Source: Erythrobacter sp. 3-20A1M (GTDB lineage Bacteria; Pseudomonadota; Alphaproteobacteria; Sphingomonadales; Sphingomonadaceae). From it: a DNA stretch of 64,000 nt. The stretch lies in NCBI RefSeq assembly GCF_018636735.1, contig NZ_CP045200.1:1798001-1862000 (forward strand), in the 5' to 3' direction. The notes under the pieces are model-generated. The model saw nothing but the letters and a program-made list of their open reading frames with translations, was not told the origin of the DNA and did no database searches. The translations under genes were made by a program, and so were the position numbers. The stretch's first letter is position 1. Every line of letters starts with the position of its first letter. Of this stretch, positions 29,588 through 38,611 are shown piece after piece.

Positions 29588-30306
29588 GCCGCCTCGCGCT
29601 CGCGCGTGGTCACGAACTCGATCTTCTTGTCGTAGGGCGCGCCCACGATCATCCGGTTCACGAATACGCCGGGCAAGTGAATCTCGTCGGGGTCGAGCGC
29701 GCCCGCGGGGACGATCTCCTCCACCTCCACCACGCACACCTTGCCGCAGGTCGCGGCGGGTACGTTGAAATTGCGCGCGGTCTTGCGGAACAGGACATTG
29801 CCGGTCTCGTCCGCCTTCCATGCCTTCACGATCGAAAGATCGGCGAAAATGCCGTGTTCGAGGATGTAATCCTCCATTCGCCCATCGCGATCGGCGAACT
29901 GCTTCACTTCCTTGCCCTCGGCGACCTGGGTGCCGACGCCGGTCTTGGTGTAGAAGCCGGGAATGCCTGCGCCGCCCGCACGCATCCGCTCGGCCAGCGT
30001 GCCCTGCGGGCAGAATTCCACCTCCAGCTCGCCGGAGAGAAATTGCCGCTCGAACTCCTTGTTCTCCCCGACATAGGAGCTGATCATCTTCTTCACCTGC
30101 TTCGTGCGCAGCAGCATGCCGATGCCTTCGTTGTCGATCCCGGCATTGTTGCTGGCGAAGGTCAGGTCCTTCACGCCCGATTCGCGGATCGCGGTCAACA
30201 GGCGTTCGGGGATGCCGCACAGGCCGAACCCGCCCGACGCTATCAAAAGACCATCATGGAGCAGCCCGTCCAGGGCGGCGGCGGCGTCGGAATAGAGTTT
30301 CTGCAT
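29584..30306 (-). CDS. scoA: 3-oxoacid CoA-transferase subunit A
   Basis: Alpha subunit of a family I CoA-transferase, 240 residues. It has GGFGLCGIPERLL (about 24-36), the conserved SNNAGIDNEGIG (about 51-62), FERQFLSGELEVEFCPQGTLAERMRAGG split over about 85-112, and GIPGFYTKTGVGT. The ATG at 30306 matches the family start (QKLYSDAAAAL). It is first in the minus-strand cluster, so its promoter must lie in 30307-30560. The complementary subunit B lies 1.85 kb downstream behind two phosphatase-like lipoproteins. Confidence 0.93.
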   Translation of the reverse strand: MQKLYSDAAAALDGLLHDGLLIASGGFGLCGIPERLLTAIRESGVKDLTFASNNAGIDNEGIGMLLRTKQVKKMISSYVGENKEFERQFLSGELEVEFCPQGTLAERMRAGGAGIPGFYTKTGVGTQVAEGKEVKQFADRDGRMEDYILEHGIFADLSIVKAWKADETGNVLFRKTARNFNVPAATCGKVCVVEVEEIVPAGALDPDEIHLPGVFVNRMIVGAPYDKKIEFVTTREREAA

Positions 30307-30432
30307 GGGACTCCATCGGTATGGTTCGGCTGGTCGGGGGTGCCTTAGGACCGTTCGACGCATCTGTCATCCGCATCCGGCCCGCATACGGGGTCGGCCA
30401 AAGACCATATTTGTGCATCGCAACATGGTAAT

Positions 30433-30445
30433 GGTAGCGCTATCC
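30433..30445. promoter_or_regulatory. palindrome GGTAGCGCTATCC, LacI-family-like operator
   Basis: A near-perfect 13-bp palindrome centred on AGCGCT (30436-30441). LacI-family sugar regulators in Caulobacter, Xanthomonas and sphingomonads commonly use operators with a central AGCGCT flanked by TGGT/ACCA or similar. It lies 127 bp upstream of scoA and about 110 bp upstream of the candidate small RNA. No LacI gene is in the window. Confidence 0.35.
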
Positions 30446-30550
30446 GAAAAATATGACGTGCAATATCAAAGCATTGCGTTTCTGTTGCGTTTCTTGCAAG
30501 TTTCCGTGTCTATTTCGCACTTGCGAGATACGGTTGTGCAGTGCACTTAG

Positions 30551-30622
30551 AGCGTGCCTTTCAGGCATCCTCTCCCAAACTTTTCAGGCCCGGCCGGTTT
30601 ATCCAGCCGGGCCTTTTTCTTT
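30551..30622 (+). ncRNA. candidate small regulatory RNA with anti-Shine-Dalgarno motif and strong terminator
   Basis: Two stem-loops flank an unpaired run. Hairpin 1 is TGCCT-TTC-AGGCA (30555-30567). Then comes CCTCTCCC (30569-30576), which is complementary to a strong ribosome-binding site, then an A/C/T-rich spacer, then a terminator AGGCCCGGC/GCCGGGCCT (30586-30594 with 30606-30614) followed by TTTTT. No plus-strand gene lies upstream that would need this terminator. The architecture matches trans-acting small RNAs of alphaproteobacteria that expose C/U-rich loops. The 5' end is a guess; a TTGCGA box at 30521 with a weak -10 at 30544 is one possible promoter. Confidence 0.55.
30586..30619 (+). 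terminator. Rho-independent terminator of the candidate small RNA
   Basis: Nine-base-pair GC stem AGGCCCGGC / GCCGGGCCT with an 11-nt loop and a following TTTTTCTTT tract. It is oriented on the plus strand and lies 150 bp before the CDC48 start, so CDC48 needs its own promoter downstream or depends on read-through. Confidence 0.85.
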
Positions 30623-30771
30623 GCCGCGTTCGCCCAAGCGACGTGCGAAGTGATGCCGTATCGTCGGCCATGCCGGACCCATGTTCATTCTCGCTCATTT
30701 GAATGGTGGACGGGCGCTCCCTACCTCGTCCCAGCCGATATGGCATTCAAGCACGAGGAGTTTTCCCGCCC

Positions 30772-33078
30772 ATGGCCGAAGCCGACGTCGCCACCGAAGA
30801 GCGAACCGTAAAATTGCAGGTCGCGGCCGCCCGGCAGGAGGAAAGCGGGCAGGGCATCGCCCGCATGCCCCGCGCCGCCTTCCAGGCCCTGGGCGTGACC
30901 GAAGGCGACGTGGTGGAGATCACGGGCAAGCGGACCACCGCCGCCATCGCCATGAGCGCCTATGACGAGGATCAGGCGCTGTCGGTGGTGCGCCTCGACG
31001 GGCTCCAGCGCGGCAATGCCGAAGCCGGATCGGGCGAGCATGTGAAGATCGTCGCCGCCCAATCGCGGCCTGCCACGCGCGTGGTCTTCGCCCCCGCCAG
31101 CCGCGAGATGCGCTTGCAGGGACCGACGCAGGCGCTGAAGCGCAATTTCTTCCGCAAGCCGCTGATGGCAGGGGATCTGGTCGCGACAACCGGCCAGCAG
31201 CCGGTCCAGAACATGCCGCCGGAGGTGCGCCGCATGTTCAACGCCCCGGCCTATGCGCTCACGCAGATCCGCCTGCGGGTGATGTCGACCGTGCCCAAGG
31301 GCATCGTCCATATCGACGAGAATACTGAGGTCGAATTGCGCGCCGAGTTCGAGGAGCCCAAATCGGGCCGCGCGGTGGTCAATTACGACGATGTCGGCGG
31401 CATCGACGAGACCATTCAGCAATTGCGCGAAATGGTCGAGCTGCCGCTGCGCTATCCCGAACTGTTCACCCGGCTCGGCGTCGATCCGCCCAAGGGCGTG
31501 TTGCTGCACGGCCCGCCCGGAACCGGCAAGACGCGGCTGGCGCAGGCGGTCGCCAACGAATCCGACGCCGAATTCTCGATCATCAACGGGCCGGAGATCA
31601 TGGGTTCCGGCTATGGCGAGAGCGAGAAGCGGCTGCGCGAGGTGTTCGAGAAGGCCAGCCAGAACGCGCCCGCGATCATCTTCATCGACGAGATCGATTC
31701 GATCGCCCCCAAACGGGATCAGGTAACCGGTGAAGCGGAAAAGCGCCTCGTCGCGCAACTGCTCACTTTGATGGACGGGCTAGAAGCGCGCGCCAACGTG
31801 GTCGTGATCGCCGCCACCAACCGGCCCGATGCGATCGACGAGGCGCTGCGCCGTCCGGGCCGCTTCGACCGCGAGATCGTGATCGGCGTGCCGGACGAGA
31901 ACGGGCGGCGCGAGATCCTGGCGATCCACACCCGCGGCATGCCGCTGGGCGACAGAGTCGATCTGAAGGAGCTGGCCAAGGTCACGCACGGCTTCGTCGG
32001 GGCCGATCTCGCGGCGCTGGCGCGCGAGGCCGCGATCGACGCGGTGCGCCGCATAATGCCGATGCTCGATCTCGACGAGCGGACCGTACCGCCCGAAGTG
32101 CTGGAGAACCTGCATGTCGGGCGCGAGGACTTCCTCTCCGCGCTCAAGCGGGTCCAGCCCTCCGCCATGCGCGAAGTCATGGTGCAGGTGCCCGATGTCG
32201 GCTGGGACGATATCGGCGGCGTCGACGAATCGATCGAGAAACTGAAGGAAGGCATCGAGCTTCCGATCAAGAACCGCGCGGCGTTCCATCGGCTGGGTAT
32301 CCGACCCGCCAAGGGCTTCCTGCTCTACGGCCCACCGGGGACCGGCAAGACGCTGCTGGCGAAGGCGGTCGCGCGCGAGGCGGAAGCGAACTTCATCTCC
32401 ATGAAAAGCTCCGATCTGCTGTCCAAATGGTATGGCGAGAGCGAGCAGCAGATCGCCCGGATGTTCCGCCGGGCACGGTCGGTGGCACCGTGCGTGGTCT
32501 TCATCGACGAGATCGATTCGCTCGTCCCGGCGCGCGGTTCGGGTGCTGGCGAGCCGCAGGTGACGGGCCGGGTGGTCAACACCATCCTGGCCGAGATGGA
32601 CGGGCTGGAAGAATTACAATCGGTCGTCGTGATCGGCGCGACCAACCGCCCGACCTTGGTCGACCCTGCGTTGTTGCGGCCCGGCCGGTTCGACGAACTC
32701 GTCTATGTCGGCACGCCCGACCAGACGGGGCGCGAGCAGATCCTGGAAATCCACACCGATGCGATGCCGCTGGCCGACGACGTGTCGCTGGCGTCGATCG
32801 CGCAGAAGACCGAGCGCTTCACCGGGGCCGATCTGGAGGATGTGGTGCGCCGGGCGGGGCTCAACGCGCTGCACCGCGCGGGGGCGGATGTGCGCGAGGT
32901 GAACGCGGCCGACTTTGCCGCGGCGCTGGAGGATTCACGCGCGACCGTCACCGTGCAGATGGAAGAGGAATACAAGAAGATGCGCGGCGAGCTGAAGAAG
33001 CGCGCGGCGGAAGCTATGCCGATCGGCTTCATTCAGGAAGGCATGGTGGAACCTACGCGCGAACAGAAGCACGGCTGA
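30772..33078 (+). CDS. CDC48/p97-family AAA+ ATPase
   Basis: A 768-residue double AAA+ protein of the CDC48/VAT type, usual in archaea and eukaryotes and found in some alphaproteobacteria. It has an N-domain (about residues 10-190) of the double-psi barrel kind, D1 Walker A GPPGTGKT at about 246-253 and Walker B IIFIDEIDS at about 302, and D2 Walker A GPPGTGKT at about 519-526 with Walker B VVFIDEIDS at about 578. Both domains have the ATNRP sensor and the RRPGRFD or LRPGRFD arginine-finger region. It presumably unfolds protein substrates. No C-terminal proteasome-docking HbYX motif is seen (it ends in EQKHG). The ATG at 30772 has GAGGAG 11 bases upstream. Confidence 0.93.
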   Translation: MAEADVATEERTVKLQVAAARQEESGQGIARMPRAAFQALGVTEGDVVEITGKRTTAAIAMSAYDEDQALSVVRLDGLQRGNAEAGSGEHVKIVAAQSRPATRVVFAPASREMRLQGPTQALKRNFFRKPLMAGDLVATTGQQPVQNMPPEVRRMFNAPAYALTQIRLRVMSTVPKGIVHIDENTEVELRAEFEEPKSGRAVVNYDDVGGIDETIQQLREMVELPLRYPELFTRLGVDPPKGVLLHGPPGTGKTRLAQAVANESDAEFSIINGPEIMGSGYGESEKRLREVFEKASQNAPAIIFIDEIDSIAPKRDQVTGEAEKRLVAQLLTLMDGLEARANVVVIAATNRPDAIDEALRRPGRFDREIVIGVPDENGRREILAIHTRGMPLGDRVDLKELAKVTHGFVGADLAALAREAAIDAVRRIMPMLDLDERTVPPEVLENLHVGREDFLSALKRVQPSAMREVMVQVPDVGWDDIGGVDESIEKLKEGIELPIKNRAAFHRLGIRPAKGFLLYGPPGTGKTLLAKAVAREAEANFISMKSSDLLSKWYGESEQQIARMFRRARSVAPCVVFIDEIDSLVPARGSGAGEPQVTGRVVNTILAEMDGLEELQSVVVIGATNRPTLVDPALLRPGRFDELVYVGTPDQTGREQILEIHTDAMPLADDVSLASIAQKTERFTGADLEDVVRRAGLNALHRAGADVREVNAADFAAALEDSRATVTVQMEEEYKKMRGELKKRAAEAMPIGFIQEGMVEPTREQKHG

Positions 33079-33092
33079 CGGGCCGTGGTTTG

Positions 33093-33130
33093 GGGCGGGC
33101 GGGCCTGCTAGATGGTTGGCCCGTCCGCCC
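33093..33130. terminator. strong stem-loop at the convergent end of the CDC48 and MscS genes
   Basis: A 13-bp GC-rich stem with one G-T wobble: GGGCGGGCGGGCC (33093-33105) with GGCCCGTCCGCCC (33118-33130), 12-nt loop. It overlaps the stop codon of the minus-strand MscS gene. No T-run follows on either side, so termination may be weak or the hairpin may protect 3' ends. Confidence 0.45.
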
Positions 33131-34193
33131 GCTCGTTCGCGTGTTCGACTTCCATCCGGCGGCGGATCAGCGCCTCGGGCTGGTTCTCGCGCAGCCAGCG
33201 CAGCATGTGCTCGCGCAGGTCCCAGCCGAGCTGGAACAGGTCGCCGATGGTCAGCGCGCTGACCGACAGGCGTAGCGTGACCGTTTCCGCCCGCGCGTCG
33301 CTGATCACCGCCTTCGCGGTGCGCTGGTCCCACAATTCGTGCGTGGCGACCCAGCGCAGGAATTCTTCGCGGATCGGATCGATATCGGCGATCGGATCGA
33401 GATAGAGGAAGATCGGCGCGGTCAGCTTCTCGCTGCTGCGCGACCAGTTTTCGAAGGTGTTTTCCAGGAACCGGTTGGTCGGCACCACCGCCAGCCGCTC
33501 GTCCCATGTCCGGACCAGCACGTAACTCATGCGGATTTCCTCGACCCGCCCCGTATGCCCGTCGATCACCACCAGGTCGCCGATCCGGATCGGCTCGGTC
33601 AACGCCATTTGTAGCCCTGCAATCAATGACTTGAGCGCCGGCTGCGCCGCCGCGCCGATGGCCAGCGCGGCAAGGCCGGCCGACGCCATCAGGGTCACCC
33701 CGACCTGGCGCACGCCCGGTATGCCGATGAGCACTAGCGCGAGGGTAATGATAATGACCACCACCGACGCGACCCGGCTGAAGATCGAAATCTTCGTCTT
33801 GCGGCTGCGCGCCGCGATCGGATCCTCCCGCTCGTCCAGCCGCTGTTCCATCGCGTCCGCCAGCCCGCGCACCACCGCCAGCGCCAGCCAGCCGAGCAAT
33901 GCGGGGACGACGAAGCGGGCGAGCGCTTCCCACGGCACGGCGACCACGCGGTCGTGCCGTGCCACGATCCCGACCGCGATCGCCACGCCAAGCCAGCGGG
34001 TCGGCTTGTAAAGCCGCTCGATGATCAGATTGTCGGCTTGAGTATGGGTCCCTCGCACCACACGCCGCATCAGCGAGAACGCCAGCCAGTGCAGGGCGAG
34101 CACCACGACCACCGCGATCCCGAGCGCCAGTGCGGCGATCGCCCCCTGTTCGGGCGAGACGTTCCAGTTGCGGGGGTCGAGACCGTCGAGCAT
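33108..34193 (-). CDS. MscS-family mechanosensitive ion channel
   Basis: A 361-residue channel protein. Helices at about residues 18-40, 65-82, 90-110 and 140-162; the pore helix with GVTLMASAGLAALAIGAAAQPALKSLIAG (about 167-195, quoted here only for its Gly/Ala spacing); and a soluble beta domain with IRIGDLVVIDG, EEIRMSYVLVRTWDE and VVPTNRFLENTFENWSR. It probably opens on membrane tension. It is the last of a minus-strand group with the histidine kinase and polA and converges on CDC48. Confidence 0.88.
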   Translation of the reverse strand: MLDGLDPRNWNVSPEQGAIAALALGIAVVVVLALHWLAFSLMRRVVRGTHTQADNLIIERLYKPTRWLGVAIAVGIVARHDRVVAVPWEALARFVVPALLGWLALAVVRGLADAMEQRLDEREDPIAARSRKTKISIFSRVASVVVIIITLALVLIGIPGVRQVGVTLMASAGLAALAIGAAAQPALKSLIAGLQMALTEPIRIGDLVVIDGHTGRVEEIRMSYVLVRTWDERLAVVPTNRFLENTFENWSRSSEKLTAPIFLYLDPIADIDPIREEFLRWVATHELWDQRTAKAVISDARAETVTLRLSVSALTIGDLFQLGWDLREHMLRWLRENQPEALIRRRMEVEHANERADGPTI

Positions 34194-34225
34194 GGTGCGC
34201 CTCTATCGAATGGCGATGCCCCCGA

Positions 34226-35503
34226 TCAAGTCGTGGCGGTGCCAGCCTGTTCGTGTTCGGCCGCGTTGGGGAACGCGATTGCAATTGACATGCCGGTGCC
34301 AGTGAAAGTGCGCTCGATAGTGCCGCCCAGCTGGCGCGCGGAGCCTTCCATCAGCGTTCCGCCGAAGCCCTTGCGCTCCGACGGCTCGACCGGCGTGCCG
34401 CATTCCTCGAGCCATTCGATCCGTACGGTCTCGCCATCTATCCACCAGCTAACCGAGAGTTCTCCCTCGCTGGCCCAGCAGCCATACTTGACGGCGTTGG
34501 TCGCGCACTCGTGCAGTACCAGGCCGAGCGGGGTTACCTGTTGCTGCGACAGCCTGACGTCGGGCCCATCCAGCTTGGGTTGGTCCGCCTCGTCGCGATA
34601 GGGTTTCAGAGTCACTTCGAGCAGGTCGCGCAAGGACGCCCGGCGATGCCCCGGCCGGCCCTGGGTCACTTCGTGCGCGGAAAGCAGGGCGCGAACGCGA
34701 TTGCCGACCTTTTCCAGCACCGGCTTCGCCTCCGGCGAGTCGCGACCGCTCATCTGCACCAGCGCGAGGACGATGGCGAAAATGTTCTTCACCCGGTGAT
34801 TGAGTTCGCGCGCGAGCAGATCGGCACGATCGCGTGCTTCGGCCAGCACCTGGGCCTGCGCCGCTTCGGCCTCTGCTCCGGCGACGCGCGCCAGCAACCG
34901 CATGCCCAGCAGCAATGCGACCAGTAGCAAGGCCAGCAGACCGCCGATCAGCGGAAGCATGCGCGCCTCCACCTGCGCGGTCTTCTCCGCCCGCACTGCC
35001 AAAGCATGCGCTTCGATCCGCTCGAACTGGCCGATGGCACTTTCGAGGCGTTGCATCGCCTCGATACCGTCGCCGGTCAGGATGCGCGTGCGCGCGTCGG
35101 CCAATTCCCGATCGCGCATCTTGCCGATGGTTTCGTCCAGTTCGGCGAACTTATCGTCCAGCGACAGGCTGATCTGATTCAGCAGTTCGCGTTCGGTTTC
35201 AGTGGCCGTGGGGCCGATGCGGCGCTCCAGCCTGCCGAGGGCGGTGCGAGCGCGATCATGTGCGCCCGTCCACGGTTCGAGATAGCGGCGGTCGAGCGTG
35301 ATGTAGTAGCCGCGCTGCGCCGTTTCCGCGGCAAGGGCCAATCGCTCGATATCGCGCAGGTCGTTCATCGTCTGCGTCGTGCGTTCGACCTGGGCGCGCT
35401 CCATCCTTTCGGCAGAAACGGTCTGGAAGATGAGCCAGACGGACGCGAACAGAGCGAGCGCCACCAGCGCCAGCACCAGCCAGCGGGTCGACCGCCCGGT
35501 CAT
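34226..35503 (-). CDS. CHASE3-domain sensor histidine kinase of the HWE/HisKA_2 class
   Basis: A 425-residue membrane kinase. First transmembrane helix at about 8-27, an extracytoplasmic CHASE3-like helical domain (about 35-175, with AETAQRGYYITLDRRYL), second helix at about 183-203, coiled linker, then the H-box RELNHRVKNIFAIVLALVQ (about 231-249; His near 236) and an ATPase domain with LHECATNAVKYG (about 325-336) and GFGGTLM. The ALNHRVKN-type H-box is that of HWE/HisKA_2 kinases, often linked to general-stress signalling in alphaproteobacteria. No response regulator is adjacent, so the partner is unknown. Confidence 0.88.
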   Translation of the reverse strand: MTGRSTRWLVLALVALALFASVWLIFQTVSAERMERAQVERTTQTMNDLRDIERLALAAETAQRGYYITLDRRYLEPWTGAHDRARTALGRLERRIGPTATETERELLNQISLSLDDKFAELDETIGKMRDRELADARTRILTGDGIEAMQRLESAIGQFERIEAHALAVRAEKTAQVEARMLPLIGGLLALLLVALLLGMRLLARVAGAEAEAAQAQVLAEARDRADLLARELNHRVKNIFAIVLALVQMSGRDSPEAKPVLEKVGNRVRALLSAHEVTQGRPGHRRASLRDLLEVTLKPYRDEADQPKLDGPDVRLSQQQVTPLGLVLHECATNAVKYGCWASEGELSVSWWIDGETVRIEWLEECGTPVEPSERKGFGGTLMEGSARQLGGTIERTFTGTGMSIAIAFPNAAEHEQAGTATT

Positions 35504-35523
35504 CGCGAGGGATGTTTTGCCGA

Positions 35524-38402
35524 TCAGTGTGCCGCATCCCAGCTGGAGCCGGTGCCGATCTCGATACCCAGCGGAACGCTGAGCTCGACGGAAGGCAGCG
35601 CGGCCTCGGCCATTACCCGTTCGATGATCGGGCTGGCCGCGGCGATATCGGCTTCCGGCAATTCGAACACCAGCTCGTCATGCACCTGGAGCAGCATGCG
35701 GACTTCCTTCAGTCCGGCATCGGACAGCGCCGGGCCCATCCGCACCATCGCGCGCTTGATAATGTCGGCGCTGGTTCCCTGGATGGGCGCGTTGATCGCC
35801 GCGCGTTCGCTGCCCTGCCGTTCAGCCTGATTCTTCGATCCGATGCGCGGGAACCACGTCTTGCGCCCGAACAGCGTCTCCGAATACCCGCGCTCGCGCA
35901 CAGTCTCCAGGGTCTGCACGATGTAGCGCTGGATACCCGGAAAGCGCTCGAAGTACCGATCGATCATCGCCTGCGCCTCGTCCGGCTCGACGCCCAGGCG
36001 CCCGGCGAGGCCCCAGCGGCTGATGCCGTAGAGGATCGCGAAGTTGATCGTCTTCGCCTGCGCGCGGGTATCGCGCGTGACCTCCCCGTACATTTCGCGC
36101 GCGGTGCGATTGTGAATGTCCTCGCCCTGGGCGAAGGCTTCCTTCAGCGCATCGACATTCGCCATGTGCGCGGCGAGGCGCAGCTCGATCTGCGAATAGT
36201 CGGCGGCCAGCAGGACATTGCCCTCCTCGGCCACGAAAGCCTCGCGGATCTGTCGCCCGATCTGGGTGCGAATCGGGATGTTCTGCAAGTTCGGGTCGGT
36301 CGAGGACAGTCGCCCGGTCTGCGCGCCCACCAGACTGTAGCTCGTATGGACCCGTCCGGTATCGGGGTCGATCGCCTGCTGCAGCGCGTCTGTATAGGTC
36401 GATTTGAGCTTCGCCAGCTGGCGCCATTCCAGCACCTTGTTGGCGATCGGCGCGCCCTGGTTCGACAGCTTTTCCAGCATCGCCTGGTCGGTCGAATACT
36501 GGCCCTCTTACCCTTGCGCCCGCCCTTGTAGCCCATCTTGTCGAACAGGATTTCGCCCAGTTGCTTGGGACTGCCGACCGCGAATTCCTGCCCCGCGATC
36601 TCGTGGATTTCGCCTTCCAGCCTCGCGGTTTCCCCCGCGAATTCTTCCGACAGCTTGGCGAGGCGCGCACGGTCGACCTTGATCCCGTGTCGTTCCATTT
36701 GCGCGACCACCGGGATCAGCGGCCGATCGACCCGCTCGTACACGCGCGTGCCACCCTCCAGCGCGAGGCGCGGATGGAGATGGGCGTGGAGCCGCCAGGT
36801 CACGTCCGCATCCTCGGCCGCGTATTCGGTCGCGCGGTCCAGCGGCACCTCGCCGAAGGGGATCGCCTTTTTGCCCGTCCCGCAGATATCCTTGAAGGTC
36901 AGCGTGGTATGGCCGAGATGTCGCTCGGACAGCTCGTCCATCCCGTGTCCGCCCCCGATCCCGTCCAGGCTGCGCCCGGCGTCGAGCGCGAAGCTGACGA
37001 TCATCGTATCGTCGATCGGCGCGACGTGGATGCCGTGCCGGGCGAGGATCGTGAGGTCGTATTTGATGTTCTGACCGACCTTCAGGACGGCGTCGCTTTC
37101 CAGCAGCGGCTTGAGGACTGCCAGCGCCGTCTCGCGCGCGATCTGTTCGGGCCGTTCGGCGAACATGTCGTCGCCTCCCCCGCCAACATTGAAATGCAAG
37201 AAAGGGATGTAGCAGGCATCGTTGGGGCCGAGCGCCAGACTGACCCCGGTGAGGTCGGCCTGCATCGCATCGAGCGCGCTGGTTTCGGTATCGACGGCGA
37301 CCAGGCGCGCGGCGAAGGCGCGTGTGACCCAAGCCTCCAGCCGGTCGAGCGTCTGGACGCATTCATAGGCGCTGCGATCGACCGCCGGAAAATCGGGCAG
37401 GGGCTGGCGATCGCCGCCGGGCGCGGCGTTCGCACCCTTCGTTTCGGCCTTCGCCGGATTGAGCTGGGTCGGCCGGTCGGGGCTGCCGCTGCCCGCATCG
37501 AGCCGCCGCAGCAGGCTGGTGAACCCGTGCTGTTCGAGGAACGCGGCCAGCGGCTCGGGCGGCACCGATTTCAGCGCCATATCCTCCAGCAGGATCGGCA
37601 GGCCGCAATCCTCTTTCAGCGTGACTAGCACACGGCTCAGTTCCGCATCGGCGCGGTTTTCCAGCAACCGCTCTTTCAGCTTGGACTTCTTCATGTCCGC
37701 AGCCGAGTCGAGAGCCGCGGTAAGCGAGCCGTTCTCCGCGATCAGCTTCGATGCGGTCTTCGGTCCGATGCCGTAGATGCCCGGGATGTTGTCGACGCTG
37801 TCGCCCATCAGGGCCAGCACGTCGCCGACCAGCTCGGGCGGGACACCGAACTTCTCGATCACTTCCTCGCGCCCGATGCGCGCGTTCTTCATCGTGTCGA
37901 GCATGTCGATGCAGCCGCCTTCGCTGACGCCATCCTCCAGCTCGTCGTCGGCGCATTGGCCGATCAGCTGCATCAGATCCTTGTCGGAGCTGACGATGGT
38001 GACGTCCCACCCTTTGCGCGTCGCGGCACGGGCGTAGCTCGCGATCATGTCGTCCGCCTCGACGTCTGGTTCCTCGATCATCGGCAGGCTGAAGGCACGG
38101 GTGGCGTCGCGGATCAGCGGGAATTGCGGGACCAGATCCTCGGGCGGCTCGGGGCGGTTGGCCTTGTACTGGTCGTACAGCTCGTTGCGGAAGGAATGGC
38201 TCGACTTGTCCAGCACCACGGCCAGATGTGTCGGCCCTTCCGCCTTGTCGAGATCGTCGGCCAGCTTCCACAGCATCGTGGTGTAGCCATAGACCGCCCC
38301 GACCGGCGTACCCTGAGGGTTCGTAAGCGGGGGGAGGCGGTGGTAGGCGCGGAAGATATAGGCGGAGCCATCCACCAGGTAGAGATGCTGTTTATCGGCC
38401 AT
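35524..38402 (-). pseudogene. polA: DNA polymerase I, interrupted by a one-base frameshift
   Basis: Replication and repair polymerase. Restored, it would be about 959 residues: 5'-3' exonuclease (about 1-290, YLVDGSAYIFRAYH, IPGIYGIGPKTASKLI), a 3'-5' exonuclease domain (about 340-560, with VAVDTETSALDA), and the polymerase domain with GAQTGRLSSTDPNLQNIP, AADYSQIELRLAAH, and LQVHDELVFE near the end. The frame breaks at about 36503-36508, within a run that should read roughly GKSGQYSTDQAML; one base is missing in AAGAGGGCC (minus strand). The span of 2879 bp is one short of a multiple of three. Everything else is intact and polA is seldom lost, so a sequencing or assembly error is the likelier cause, but a genuine split cannot be excluded. 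Confidence 0.92.
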
Positions 38403-38611
38403 GCGTCCTGCTAGCAGCGGCGGGCGGCAAAGACAGCCACTTGTTTACAAGGGTAGCAGGGGGCTTCGCACAATTAAGGCGAAATTGGGCAGATAGTTCT
38501 TGCCCTGCCACATTCTCGCCATTATTTGTGACTGCGAAGCCGACCCGTGAGAGGGGGTTTCGCCTCGGCCCCCGGGCCAGGCTTGGTTCTCACAATCAAG
38601 GAACTGCCTTT

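Noticed and set aside
30305..30550. Possible 81-codon plus-strand gene upstream of CDC48
   Set aside because: It overlaps the scoA start and runs through promoter/operator sequence; no ribosome site, so unlikely to be translated.
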